Positions 43,566 to 52,724 are shown, counted from the first letter of the stretch. The stretch: DNA of 64,000 nt from Baekduia alba (GCF_028416635.1 NZ_CP114013.1:1736001-1800000), one strand, 5' to 3'. Translations and numbers: made by a program. Notes: a model not told the origin generated them from the letters alone.

Positions 43566-43866
43566 GGCGTCTTCCTCTCGCTCCGCCGCGTGCTGCCGGA
43601 CCGCTATCCGCTCGCGCTCGACGTGGAGCGCTACATCGCCGACGAGCAAGCGACTCGGGCGCATGCTCGACCACGCGGTGATCGTGCCGCGCCTGCAACG
43701 CCTGTACGAGTGGTCAGCCGAGGAGCTGGGCGAGCCGCGCGTGCTGGACCTCGTGCGCGACGGCAGCCCCATCTACGCCTGGCGCTTCGAGCACCGTGAC
43801 GTCTGGCGCACGCGGCAGATGCCGTTCGCGGGTCGTGCGTTCGAGCGGCTCACCCGACCGCGCTGA
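43566..43866 (+). pseudogene. Probable frameshifted gene of unknown function
   Basis: Frame one reads GVFLSLRRVLPDRYPLALDV and then ERYIADE up to about 43650; a neighbouring frame takes over with SKRLGRMLDHAVIVPRLQRL, continues to WRFEHRDVWRTRQMPFAG and stops at 43866. Both parts have the codon bias of real genes, so a single-base indel near 43645-43655 would join them into one protein of about 100 residues. The part in frame from ATG 43663 could still be expressed alone (67 residues). No family is recognised. The stretch 43353-43565 shows only a 27-codon frame at 43407 and no convincing gene. Confidence 0.4.
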
Positions 43867-43873
43867 CGCGCGC

Positions 43874-45307
43874 TCAGCCGCCGAGGGACGTCAGCAGGTC
43901 AAGTGCGGTGACCTGCGGTGCGCCCCCGAGGGCGGTCGTCAGCTTGGTGGCCGGCAGCCGGGCGGCGACGAGCCGTTGCTGCAGCGTGCTCAGCGCGGCG
44001 GCCGCCGCGGCCGGGTCGAGCGTCACGTTCAAGCCGGCCCCGCGGAGGATCTGCGCCACGCCCTTGGCGGCAGCGATCTCCGCGCGCCGGCGTGCGGCGA
44101 AGCTGCGTCCGAGCGTCCTGAGCGTGCGGTCCTGAAGCGCGGTCGCCTTGCGGTCGTCGGCCTTGAGCGCGGCGGTCTCGCGGCTGATCGTCGTGTCGAT
44201 CGCGGTCGCCGCGGCCTCCGTGGCGCGAGTCGCGCGCAGCAGAGCCTGCCCGGCCGGCTGGAGCTGCGCGCACACCGCGCCGGGCGAGCCGGCCCCTTGG
44301 GAGGCCGGACACGCGGGGAGCTTCGCCGCGGGCGCGCGGACGGGCTGGATCTTCGCCGCGGTCCGGTACCCCGGCTTCGGCGGATCGGCGACGGTGTCGG
44401 CCTCGTCCTTGATCGTCTTCAGGTAGGAGAGGCACAGCGGCGTCGTCAGCGCGCTCATCGTGCCGCCGACCGCGACGCCCACCGGCCCGGCGGCGATCAG
44501 CGCGGTGCCGACGCCGACCCCGACGCCGCAGGGGTACAGCGCGCGCTGCATCGTGTCCTTGAGCGCGTCGAGCGCGTCGAGCTTCGCCTGCTTGCGCGCC
44601 GGCGTGAAGCTCTGCGGCGGCGACCCTCCGGCGTCCGCCGGCCTGCGGGCGCTGTTGGACAGCGTCAGCGTCGCGTGAAGGCTCGCGGTGTTGCGGCCGT
44701 CGGGGGTCTTGCCGTCCGCGTCGAAGCGTCGCGTGACGCTCGGCCCGCCGAGCTGCGCCTCGATGCCGGCGACCTCTGCCTCCCCGTAGACCGTGGCCAC
44801 GGCTTCCGGGAGCTGGTCGCCGACGCCCGCGCCACCGCTCTGCGGGAGCTCGCACGAGGGTGCCATCGACGTCGCCCCGGTCGACATCGCATAGGAGCCG
44901 GTGATCGGCAGGATCGCCGAGCCGCCGATCGGCGCCGTCCCGTGCCACACCGCGTTCAGCGGCGACAGCTGGCCCTTGGCGAACGGCGAGCGGGGCACGA
45001 TCGCGAAGCTGCAGTTCTGATTGGTGTTGGGCGGCGCGTAGGTCGAGGACTGCCGGCCCGCGATGCTGAGGTGCAGGCCCTCGGACTTCACGGTGTCGGT
45101 GCCCGTCAGGTGGAACACCTGGCGCTCAGCCCAGACGAAGTGCAGCGTCGCCTGCCAGACCGAGGGGTCGCTCGGCTGGTAGACGAAGGACTCGTCGAGC
45201 GTGCCCTTGTACTCGACGGTGACCCAGCCGTCCGCGTGGGCCACGGCGGGAGCGAGCGCGCACGTCAGCGCGACGGCGAGAGCAGAGACCGCGCGCTGGG
45301 CTGTCAT
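43874..45307 (-). CDS. Large secreted protein of unknown function
   Basis: A 477-residue exported protein with signal peptide MTAQRAVSALAVALTCALAP and probable cleavage after AHA. The first half is beta-rich (DGWVTVEYKGTLDESFVY onwards). A hydrophobic alanine/glycine segment, VGVGVGTALIAAGPVGVAVG, lies near residue 265. The C-terminal 150 residues are helical and Ala/Arg/Lys-rich with coiled-coil character. Several cysteines (NCSF, SCEL, PCGV, ACPAS) could pair. ATG at 45307 overlaps the stop of the upstream membrane-protein gene by four bases, so both belong to one transcript. Confidence 0.75.
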   Translation of the reverse strand: MTAQRAVSALAVALTCALAPAVAHADGWVTVEYKGTLDESFVYQPSDPSVWQATLHFVWAERQVFHLTGTDTVKSEGLHLSIAGRQSSTYAPPNTNQNCSFAIVPRSPFAKGQLSPLNAVWHGTAPIGGSAILPITGSYAMSTGATSMAPSCELPQSGGAGVGDQLPEAVATVYGEAEVAGIEAQLGGPSVTRRFDADGKTPDGRNTASLHATLTLSNSARRPADAGGSPPQSFTPARKQAKLDALDALKDTMQRALYPCGVGVGVGTALIAAGPVGVAVGGTMSALTTPLCLSYLKTIKDEADTVADPPKPGYRTAAKIQPVRAPAAKLPACPASQGAGSPGAVCAQLQPAGQALLRATRATEAAATAIDTTISRETAALKADDRKATALQDRTLRTLGRSFAARRRAEIAAAKGVAQILRGAGLNVTLDPAAAAAALSTLQQRLVAARLPATKLTTALGGAPQVTALDLLTSLGG

Positions 45308-46131
45308 CGGCGCGACTGTAGCCGGGTGTATTGAGGCGCACAAGCGCGGGTCTGGTCCGTCTTGGTGATGCTCAGGAAGGCCACGAGCGCGAGGATGCAC
45401 GCCAGGAAGATCGAGGAGGTGCCGGTGGTGCCGAGGCCGAGGCCGCCGTACTTGTGGCTGTTCTGCGACAGCTCGTCGCCGATCGAGGCACCGAGCGGGC
45501 GGGTCAGGATGTAGGCCATCCAGAACGCGAGGACCGCGTTGAGGCCGAGCACGTAGTGGGCGAAGGCGACCGCCGCGATGGCGCCGGCGAAGATGGCGAT
45601 CGAGACCGCGTAGCCGAGGTCGGCCTTCTCGGCGAGCAGGTCGCCGGCCGCGGTGCCCAGCGCGAAGGTGAAGAGGATCGCCAGCCAGTAGAAGGCCTCG
45701 CGGCGGGTGGTGACGATCGTGTGGATCGACAGCGTGCGCTCGACCGCGTACCAGGCGGCGAACACGCCGGCGAGGATCACCGAGAAGACGATCGTGCTCG
45801 TCGTGAGCGGCACGTCACGGGCGTCGGTGAGGTTGTCGGTGATCAGCGTGCCGAAGACGCTGACGACGACCACGACCGACCAGTACGTGAGCGGGACGTA
45901 GCGCTTGAGCTGGAACTGCACCAGCAACAGCACCGCGAGCAGGGCTCCCGTGAAGTACGTCGTGTTGGCCAACCCGAACCCGAGGTTGTCGTTCAGGTAG
46001 TCGGCGGCGGTCTCGCCGACGGTGGTGCACATGATCTTGATGACCCAGAAGAAGAGCGTGACCTCCGGGACCTTGTTCAACATCTTGCGCCCCAGCGATG
46101 GCACGGCGTCGGGGTGGGCGGTGGTCGTCAT
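45304..46131 (-). CDS. COG4705-type membrane protein (copy A)
   Basis: A 275-residue integral membrane protein with about eight helices. Landmarks shared with copy B are NKVPEVTLFFWVIKIMCTTV at the start, GETAADYLND, HTIVTTRREAFYWLAILFTF, LGTAAGDLLAEKADLGY and LTRPLGASIGDELSQ. Family members are often found near two-component systems and metal or stress genes; no function is established. It is divergent from copy B at 46245, with three 11-bp direct repeats between them. Confidence 0.85.
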   Translation of the reverse strand: MTTTAHPDAVPSLGRKMLNKVPEVTLFFWVIKIMCTTVGETAADYLNDNLGFGLANTTYFTGALLAVLLLVQFQLKRYVPLTYWSVVVVVSVFGTLITDNLTDARDVPLTTSTIVFSVILAGVFAAWYAVERTLSIHTIVTTRREAFYWLAILFTFALGTAAGDLLAEKADLGYAVSIAIFAGAIAAVAFAHYVLGLNAVLAFWMAYILTRPLGASIGDELSQNSHKYGGLGLGTTGTSSIFLACILALVAFLSITKTDQTRACAPQYTRLQSRR

Positions 46132-46202
46132 GGCGCCACAGTGCGGGAGGCAACCTTGCGCTGGCCTGACTGCCGGGCGCGCCTGGGATCCGGTCCGGCG
46201 AG

Positions 46203-46233
46203 GTGTTCAGGTCGTGTTCAGGGCGCGTTCGCA
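46203..46233 (+). promoter_or_regulatory. Three 11-bp direct repeats between the COG4705 genes
   Basis: GTGTTCAGG occurs at 46203-46211 and 46214-46222, and a weaker GCGTTCGCA at 46225-46233, each exactly 11 bases apart. Eleven-base spaced direct repeats, one per helical turn, are the usual layout for OmpR/PhoP-type response regulators in actinobacteria. The block sits 12 bases before the copy B start. Confidence 0.65.
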
Positions 46234-46244
46234 GACTCGAGGAC

Positions 46245-47087
46245 ATGCGCAAGAGCAAGGAGCCGCTGGCGGCCAAGGTCCCCGAGATCACCGTGTTGTT
46301 CTGGGTCCTGAAGATCCTGACGACCGGGATGGGGGAGGCGATGTCGGACTTCATGGGCCAGCACAGCGTCCCGCTCGCCGGGCTCGTCGGCGTCTTCGGG
46401 ACGCTGTTCGCGTTCCGGCTGCAGTACCGGCGCCGCGAATACCACGCGCCGACCTACTGGTTCACGGTCATGATGGTGGCCATCTTCGGGACGATGGTCG
46501 CCGACGGCATCAAGGACGGCCTCGGGCTCTCCTACGCGGTCACGACGCCGTTCTTCGCCGCCCTCGTCGGGGTCGTCTTCTGGCGCTGGCTGCGCAGCGA
46601 GGGCACGCTGGACATCCACACGATCACCACGCGCCGCCGCGAGACCTACTACTGGGCGGCGGTCCTGGCGACGTTCGCGCTCGGCACCGCCGCGGGCGAC
46701 CTGACGGCGATCACGCTCAACTGGGGCTTCCTGCCCTCAGCCGCCCTGTTCTTCGGGATCATCGCGCTGCCGATGCTCGGCTGGTGGCGCTTCGGCCTCA
46801 ACCCCGTCGTCGCGTTCTGGGCCGCCTACGTCGTGACCCGCCCGCTCGGCGCCTCGTTCGCCGACTGGTTCAGCAAGCCCTACGTCGACACGGGCCTTGG
46901 CCTGGGCGACGGCACCGTCTCGGCGATCGAGTTGGTGGTCTTCGTCGCGCTGGTCACCTACACGGCGATCCGCAAGGACGACATCCAGGGGCCGGGTGGG
47001 GGCGATCGTGGCGGGCTGCCGCCGCGCCCGCGCGCCGAGCACCGGCAGCGTCGGGGGCTCCTGCGACCTCAGCCCGCCGAGGGCTGA
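46245..47087 (+). CDS. COG4705-type membrane protein (copy B)
   Basis: A 280-residue paralogue of copy A. AAKVPEITVLFWVLKILTTG, then GEAMSDFMGQ, HTITTRRRETYYWAAVLATF, LGTAAGDLTAITLNWGF and VTRPLGASFADWFSK align with it throughout. Both have acidic residues in two membrane helices (GEA/DF and LGTAAGDL) that could bind a cation. The C-terminal 30 residues are a basic, Pro/Gly/Arg-rich tail absent from copy A. ATG at 46245. Confidence 0.85.
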   Translation: MRKSKEPLAAKVPEITVLFWVLKILTTGMGEAMSDFMGQHSVPLAGLVGVFGTLFAFRLQYRRREYHAPTYWFTVMMVAIFGTMVADGIKDGLGLSYAVTTPFFAALVGVVFWRWLRSEGTLDIHTITTRRRETYYWAAVLATFALGTAAGDLTAITLNWGFLPSAALFFGIIALPMLGWWRFGLNPVVAFWAAYVVTRPLGASFADWFSKPYVDTGLGLGDGTVSAIELVVFVALVTYTAIRKDDIQGPGGGDRGGLPPRPRAEHRQRRGLLRPQPAEG

Positions 47088-47221
47088 GCCCCCAGGATCT
47101 CGCGCACCGGCTGGGCGACGCGCGCGGCCCGCGGGCGATCGACGTGCTGCTGGCTACCGCGGTCGCTTCGGCCGGCTGGCGCTCCGCGGCGACGACGGCT
47201 GACGCCGTGGGTCCAGGCGGC

Positions 47222-47698
47222 TCACCCCGTCTCGCCGCGCTCGCCCGGCCCGGCCGTGCGACCGAGCACGATCAGCGTCTTGGTCCCGATGATCTTCGCG
47301 CCGCCGCGCCGGCCGCGTCGCACGCGGTCGATCACGCGCTTGAGGTGGTCGACGTCGTCGACGCGGACGCGGACGAGCGCGTCGGGGTCGCCGGCGAGCG
47401 TGAAGCTCTCGACCAGCTCGGGCAGGTCGACGAGCGCGCGGTCGATGTCGTCGACCTGCGTGCCGGGCGCGAAGCGCAGCTCGGTGAACGCCTCGAGCGC
47501 GTGGCCCAGCTTGGCGTGATCGAGGACCGCGGTGTAGCCCTTGATGACGCCGACCTCCTCGAGGCGGTCGATCCGGCGCTTGGTCGCGGCGGGCGAGAGG
47601 CTCACCAGGCGCCCGATCTCGCTGGCCGAGCGGCGCGCGTCGGCCGTGAGGAGCGCGACGATCCGCTGGTCGATGGCGTCAATCTCCAGCCTAGGCAC
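47222..47698 (-). CDS. Lrp/AsnC family regulator
   Basis: A 158-residue regulator with the winged helix-turn-helix at residues 5-55 (IDAIDQRIVALLTADARRSA, then LSPAATKRRIDRLEEVGVIK) and a RAM domain (ESFTLAGDPDALVRVRVDDV). The last 25 residues form an extra basic and glycine-rich tail. It starts at GTG 47698. It is divergent from the E1-E2-E3 operon and most likely controls it. Confidence 0.92.
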   Translation of the reverse strand: MPRLEIDAIDQRIVALLTADARRSASEIGRLVSLSPAATKRRIDRLEEVGVIKGYTAVLDHAKLGHALEAFTELRFAPGTQVDDIDRALVDLPELVESFTLAGDPDALVRVRVDDVDHLKRVIDRVRRGRRGGAKIIGTKTLIVLGRTAGPGERGETG

Positions 47699-47726
47699 GG
47701 AGGTATCGTAACGTCATCGGCTAGTT

Positions 47727-47744
47727 CGACGCAAAAATTCGTCG
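47727..47744. promoter_or_regulatory. AT-rich dyad between Lrp and the dehydrogenase operon
   Basis: CGACG-CAAAAATT-CGTCG is an inverted repeat with an AT-rich centre in the 109-base divergent region. Lrp proteins favour AT-rich centres, so this is the best candidate site there. Binding is inferred. Confidence 0.5.
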
Positions 47745-47807
47745 TTCACGGTCGGCGCGACAGCGATCGGCTGGACAGCACGCGCGAACGCGCGCGACAC
47801 TGACCGC

Positions 47808-50138
47808 ATGGCGGCCACCGAGCAGCAGCGTCCGTCGCTGGCCACGCTGGAGGCGGTGCAGGATCGCGTCCTGTGGCTGGCGACGTCGATCATCCACCAC
47901 GCCAACAAGGTCCGCTCGACGCCTTCGGGCGTGAAGGTGGGCGGCCATCAGGCGTCGTCGGCGTCGATGGTCTCGATCATGACCGCGCTCTGGTTCGACC
48001 ACCTGCGCGGCCCTGACCGCGTGTCGGTCAAGCCGCACGCCTCGCCGGTGCTGCACGCGATCGAGTACCTGCTCGGCCAGCTCGATCCCGAGCACCTCAC
48101 GACGCTACGCGCGTTCGGCGGGTTGCAGTCCTACCCGAGCCGGCTCAAGGACCCGGTGCCGGCGGACTTCTCGACGGGCTCGGTCGGCATCGGCGCGACC
48201 GCGCCGATCTGGAGCGCGATCGCCCACCGCTACGTCGCCGGGCACTTCGAGGTGCCCCAAGGCGGGCGCCAGGTCGCGCTGCTGGGCGACGCCGAGCTGG
48301 ACGAGGGCGCGATCTGGGAGACGCTCGTCGACCCCGTCGTGCCCCACCTCGGCGAGGTGCTGTGGATCGTCGACCTCAACCGCCAGTCCTTGGACCGGAT
48401 CGTCCCCGACATCGCGGCGGGCCGCATCGCCGCGATGTTCGACGCCGCCGGCTGGCAGACCATCACCGTGAAGTACGGGCGCTGGCTGCGCGAGCTGTTC
48501 GAGCGCGACGGCGGCGGCGCGCTGCGCAAGCGCATCGACCAGATGCCCAACGAGGAGTACCAGCGGCTGCTGCGCTCCGGGCCCGACGAGCTGCGCGACC
48601 GGCTGCCCGGCGAGGGGCGCGGCGTGCGCGACCTCACGAAGCTGATCGGCGACCTCGACGACGACGAGCTGCTGCGCGCGATCCGCGACCTCGGCGGCCA
48701 CGACCTCGCCGACCTGCGCGACGCCTACGCCCAGGCCGACGCGGTGACCGACCGGCCGTCGGTCATCTTCGCCTACACCATCAAGGCGTGGCGCCTGGCG
48801 ACGCAGGGCCACCCGGCCAACCACTCCGCGTTGCTCGGCGCCGCGCAATGGCGCGACCTGGCGGGCGCGACCGGCGCCGACGCCGACGCTCCATGGGCGC
48901 GCTTCGCCGAGGACTCCGACGAGGCCACCCTGTGCCGCGCGACGGCGGCGCGGCTGACCCGCCCGAAGACCGAGCTGACCACCGCGCCGGCGCCGCCCGC
49001 CGACGTGGGCCGCGCACACGGCGGCCGCGCCTCGACGCAGCAGGCGTTCGGGCGGTTCTTCGTCGACCTGTCGCACAAGGCGCCGGAGGTCGCGGCGCGC
49101 GTCGTGACCGTCTCGCCCGACGTCGCGTCGTCGACCAACCTCGGCGGCTGGATCAACCACGTCGGGATCTGGCACCTCGGCGACCGCATCGACTGGTTCG
49201 CCGACGACACCGACACCTTGGTCCGCTGGCGCGAGAGCGCGCACGGCCAACACGTCGAGCTGGGGATCGCCGAGGGCAACCTGGTGGGGTTGCTCGGCGA
49301 GCTCGGCGCGACGTGGTCGCGCGACGGCCAGGCGCTGCTGCCGATCGGGACGATCTACGACCCGTTCGTCAACCGCGCGCTGGAGCCCTGGTCGTTCGGC
49401 ATGTACGCCGGCGGGCAGTCGATCCTGGTCGGCACGCCGTCGGGCGTCACGCTCGCGCCGGAGGGCGGCGCGCACCAGTCGATCATCACGCCGTCGGTCG
49501 GCCTGGAGCAGCCGCGCTGCGTGGCGTGGGAGCCGGCGTTCGGCCAGGACCTGGAATGGACGTTGTTGTCCGCCTTGAGCCAGCTCGGGCGCCCGGACGG
49601 CACGTCGGCCTACTTCCGGCTGACGACGCGGCCGATCGACCAGGCGCTGGCGGACGTGCCGGACGACGCCGAAGCGCGCGAAGCCCGGCGGCGCGACGCG
49701 CTGCGCGGCGGCTACCGGCTGCGGGCCGCGCCTGGGACGCCCGCGCTCACCCTGGTCGGCGTCGGCGCGCTGCTGCCGGAGGTGTGCGCGGCGGCCGACG
49801 CGCTCACCGGCGCGGGCATCGCGTGCGACGTCGTCTGCCTCACGTCGCCCGACCTGGTCTTCCGCGCGCTGCAGGCGCGCCAGGGTCTGGCCGACGGCGA
49901 CGACGGGATCCTCGACGCGCTGCTGCCCGCCGACCGCGCGGCGCCGATCGTCAGCGTCCTGGACGGCCACCCGCACACGCTGAGCTTCCTGTCGGCGATC
50001 CGCTGCGTGCCGATCGCCTGCCTGGGCGTCGACGACTTCGGCCAGTCCGGCGACGTCGACGACCTGTACCGGTACTTCGGCATCGACACCGAGACGATCG
50101 TCGGCGCCGCCGTGGACCTCCTGGAGACGAGCTCGTGA
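47808..50138 (+). CDS. Pyruvate dehydrogenase E1-type component (single-chain, AceE/transketolase-like)
   Basis: A 776-residue thiamine-diphosphate enzyme of the homodimeric E1 type. The N-terminal ThDP domain has SVKPHASPVLHAIEYLLGQL and GDAELDEGAIWETL, with LNRQSLDRIV about 30 residues on completing the GD-x~28-N cofactor motif. The central domain has HVELGIAEGNLVGLLG, carrying the catalytic glutamate, and the C-terminal domain has GTPSGVTLAPEGGAHQSI. It is shorter than AceE (about 890). It decarboxylates a 2-oxoacid, probably pyruvate, and acylates E2. It is the first gene of the operon. Confidence 0.9.
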   Translation: MAATEQQRPSLATLEAVQDRVLWLATSIIHHANKVRSTPSGVKVGGHQASSASMVSIMTALWFDHLRGPDRVSVKPHASPVLHAIEYLLGQLDPEHLTTLRAFGGLQSYPSRLKDPVPADFSTGSVGIGATAPIWSAIAHRYVAGHFEVPQGGRQVALLGDAELDEGAIWETLVDPVVPHLGEVLWIVDLNRQSLDRIVPDIAAGRIAAMFDAAGWQTITVKYGRWLRELFERDGGGALRKRIDQMPNEEYQRLLRSGPDELRDRLPGEGRGVRDLTKLIGDLDDDELLRAIRDLGGHDLADLRDAYAQADAVTDRPSVIFAYTIKAWRLATQGHPANHSALLGAAQWRDLAGATGADADAPWARFAEDSDEATLCRATAARLTRPKTELTTAPAPPADVGRAHGGRASTQQAFGRFFVDLSHKAPEVAARVVTVSPDVASSTNLGGWINHVGIWHLGDRIDWFADDTDTLVRWRESAHGQHVELGIAEGNLVGLLGELGATWSRDGQALLPIGTIYDPFVNRALEPWSFGMYAGGQSILVGTPSGVTLAPEGGAHQSIITPSVGLEQPRCVAWEPAFGQDLEWTLLSALSQLGRPDGTSAYFRLTTRPIDQALADVPDDAEAREARRRDALRGGYRLRAAPGTPALTLVGVGALLPEVCAAADALTGAGIACDVVCLTSPDLVFRALQARQGLADGDDGILDALLPADRAAPIVSVLDGHPHTLSFLSAIRCVPIACLGVDDFGQSGDVDDLYRYFGIDTETIVGAAVDLLETSS

Positions 50139-51376
50139 CCGAGATCACCATGCCCAAGTTGTCCGACTCGATGGAGGAGGGCACGATCCTGACGTGGCTG
50201 AAGGCCGACGGCGAGACGGTCGCCGCGGGCGAGGACCTCGTCGAGATCGAGACCGACAAGGCCACCGTGACGCATCCGGCCGACGCGGCGGGCGTGCTGA
50301 GCATCGTCGCGCCGGAGGGCACGTCGCTGCCGGTCGGCGCGACGATCGCGCGGGTGGGCGAGGCGAGCGAAGGCGCGCCGCCGACACCCCGCGAGAGCGC
50401 GCCGAGGTCCAGCGGCGCCGAGATCCCGGCCGGGGCGAACGGCAACGGCGTCGTCTCACCCGCCACGGTGAAGGCGACGCCGCTGGCCCGTCGCATCGCC
50501 GCCCGGCACGACGTGGCGCTCGACGACGTCGCCGGCTCCGGTCCGCTCGGTCGCGTGACGCGCGCCGACGTCCTGCAGCGCGCCGGCGTCGACGACCCGC
50601 TCACGCTGCCGAGCGCGCGGCCCGCCACCGCTGCGCCGGCCGTCGCACCACCACCGTCTTCGCCCGCGGCGGCCCCCGCCCCCGGCGGCGCGAAGGGCGA
50701 CGTGGAGGTCGTCGAGCCCACGCGGCTGCAGGCCGTCGTGGCCCGGCGCATGGCCGAGGCCAAGGCGACGATCCCGCACTTCCAGGTGCAGACCGATGTC
50801 GCGATGGATGCGGCGATCGCCTTTCGGGCGCAGCTGAAGGCCACCGGCGCCGACGCGCCCTCGTTCAACGACCTCGTCGTCAAGGCCGCGGCGCTGGCGC
50901 TGCGGGCGCACCCGCTGGCCAATGGCTCCTACCGCGACGGGCGCTTCGAGCAGTACGCGCGGATCAACGTCGGGATCGCGGTGGCCGCCGACGGCGCGCT
51001 CGTCGTCCCGACGATCTTCGACGCCGACGAGAAGTCGCTCGGCGCGATCGCCGCCGAGGCGCGGCGCCTGGCCGGCCGCGTGCGCGAGGGTACGGTGAGC
51101 CCGCCCGAGCTGGCCGGCGCGACGTTCACGGTGTCCAACCTCGGCATGTACGGGATGACCGCGATCACGCCGGTGATCAACGCGCCGCAGGCCGCGATCC
51201 TCGGCGTGGGGGCGATGCGTGAGGTGCTGGCGCGCGTCGACGGCGAGATCGTCGATCGCCAGCTCATGACGCTGACGCTCAGCTGCGACCACCGGATCCT
51301 CTACGGCGCCGAGGCCGCGCAGTTCCTGTCCGACCTCCGCGCGCTGCTCGAGCAGCCGCTGCGCCTCGCGCTCTGA
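50135..51376 (+). CDS. Dihydrolipoamide acyltransferase E2
   Basis: A 413-residue E2 with an N-terminal lipoyl domain (lipoyl lysine near residue 42 in EIETDKATV), a Pro/Ala linker, a peripheral subunit-binding domain (ATPLARRIAARHDVALDDVA near 115) and a catalytic CAT domain. The active-site motif reads SCDHRILYGAEAAQF: the histidine is present but the usual aspartate of DHxxxDG is a tyrosine. To my knowledge cyanobacterial and plastid E2s also have this tyrosine. GTG at 50135 overlaps the E1 stop by four bases. Confidence 0.92.
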   Translation: MTEITMPKLSDSMEEGTILTWLKADGETVAAGEDLVEIETDKATVTHPADAAGVLSIVAPEGTSLPVGATIARVGEASEGAPPTPRESAPRSSGAEIPAGANGNGVVSPATVKATPLARRIAARHDVALDDVAGSGPLGRVTRADVLQRAGVDDPLTLPSARPATAAPAVAPPPSSPAAAPAPGGAKGDVEVVEPTRLQAVVARRMAEAKATIPHFQVQTDVAMDAAIAFRAQLKATGADAPSFNDLVVKAAALALRAHPLANGSYRDGRFEQYARINVGIAVAADGALVVPTIFDADEKSLGAIAAEARRLAGRVREGTVSPPELAGATFTVSNLGMYGMTAITPVINAPQAAILGVGAMREVLARVDGEIVDRQLMTLTLSCDHRILYGAEAAQFLSDLRALLEQPLRLAL

Positions 51377-51380
51377 GAGC

Positions 51381-52724
51381 ATGTCCGACACGACGTTCGA
51401 TGTCATCGTCATCGGCTCCGGTCCCGGCGGCTATGTGGCTGCCGTGCGTTCGGCGCAGCTTGGTCTGAGCACGGCGGTGATCGAGCGCGACGGCGTCGTC
51501 GGCGGTCGCTGTTTGAACTACGCGTGCATCCCGGCCAAGGCGGTGCTGCGCTCGGCCGATATCTTGAGCGAGGTCCGCGACGCCGGGGAGTTCGGGATCA
51601 GCCTGAACGGGACCGAGCCGACGGTCGACTTCGGCGCGATCGGCGAGCGGCGCACGAAGGTCATCACGACGCTGACCGGCGGCGTGTCGGGGTTGTTCAA
51701 GAAGAACGGCGTCGAGGTCATCGCCGGTGAGGCGTCGCTGACGCCCGACGGCCAGGTCAAGGTCGGCGACACGGTGTACACGGCCAACAAGGCGGTGGTG
51801 TTGGCGACCGGCAGCGTCAAGAGGGCGCTGCCGGGCCTGGAGTTCGGCGCCAACGTGATCGGGACCGAGGAGGCGTGGGCGCTGAGCGAGCTGCCCGAGA
51901 CGCTGGCGGTCATCGGCGCGGGGGCGTCGGGGACCGAGATCGCCAGCGCCTATCAGCGCCTGGGCTCGGACGTCACGTTGTACGAGGGCCTGGACCGGGT
52001 GCTGCCGACCGAGGACGCCGACATCTCCAAGGCCGCCGCCCGCGGGTTCAAGAAGCAGGGCATCACGGTCAAGACCAACACGTTCTTCGACCCGGCCGAC
52101 GCCGGCGGCTTCGACTGGGTCGTGATCGCCGCCGGCCGCGGGCCGGATGTTGCAGCACTTGGTCTGGAGGCCGCCGGCGTCGAGCTGACCGAGCAGGGCC
52201 TGATCAAGGTCGACGGCGCGCTGCGCACGTCCAAGGCCAAGGTGTATGCCATCGGCGACCTCGTCCCCGGCCCCGCGCTCGCGCACAAGGCCTCAGACGA
52301 GGGGATCATCGCCGTCGAGGACGCCGCCGGCCACAAGACGCACCCGATCTCCTACCTCGACATCCCGCGCGCGACGTTCTGCACCCCGAACGTCGGCAGC
52401 TTCGGGCTGACCGAGGAGCAGGCCAGGGAGCAGGGCTACGACGTCGTCGTCGGCAAGGTCCAGTACGGCGCCGTGGGCGCGGGCACGGTCTACGGCGACC
52501 GCACCGGCGTCATCAAGATCGTCGGCGACAAGACCTACGGCGAGATGCTCGGCGGCCACATCGTCGGCACCCGCGCCACCGAGCTCATCCAGGAGCTCGT
52601 CAACGCCAAGCTCGCCGAGGCCGGCTACCCGGACGTCGCGCGCATGATCCACGGCCACCCGACGCTCTCCGAAGGTGTGATGGAGGCGGCCCGCGCCGCC
52701 GACGGGTGGCTGATCCACGGCTGA
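51381..52724 (+). CDS. lpdA: Dihydrolipoyl dehydrogenase E3
   Basis: A 447-residue flavoprotein that re-oxidises the lipoyl group. FAD binding: VIGSGPGGYVAAVRSAQLGL. The redox disulfide is in GGRCLNYACIPAKA (C-x4-C; the usual CLNVGC is CLNYAC). NAD binding: VIGAGASGTEIASAYQRLG. The C-terminal HGHPTLSEGVMEA holds the catalytic His-Glu pair. It is slightly shorter than typical E3s (about 460-470). It starts four bases after the E2 stop, completing an E1-E2-E3 operon. Confidence 0.95.
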   Translation: MSDTTFDVIVIGSGPGGYVAAVRSAQLGLSTAVIERDGVVGGRCLNYACIPAKAVLRSADILSEVRDAGEFGISLNGTEPTVDFGAIGERRTKVITTLTGGVSGLFKKNGVEVIAGEASLTPDGQVKVGDTVYTANKAVVLATGSVKRALPGLEFGANVIGTEEAWALSELPETLAVIGAGASGTEIASAYQRLGSDVTLYEGLDRVLPTEDADISKAAARGFKKQGITVKTNTFFDPADAGGFDWVVIAAGRGPDVAALGLEAAGVELTEQGLIKVDGALRTSKAKVYAIGDLVPGPALAHKASDEGIIAVEDAAGHKTHPISYLDIPRATFCTPNVGSFGLTEEQAREQGYDVVVGKVQYGAVGAGTVYGDRTGVIKIVGDKTYGEMLGGHIVGTRATELIQELVNAKLAEAGYPDVARMIHGHPTLSEGVMEAARAADGWLIHG

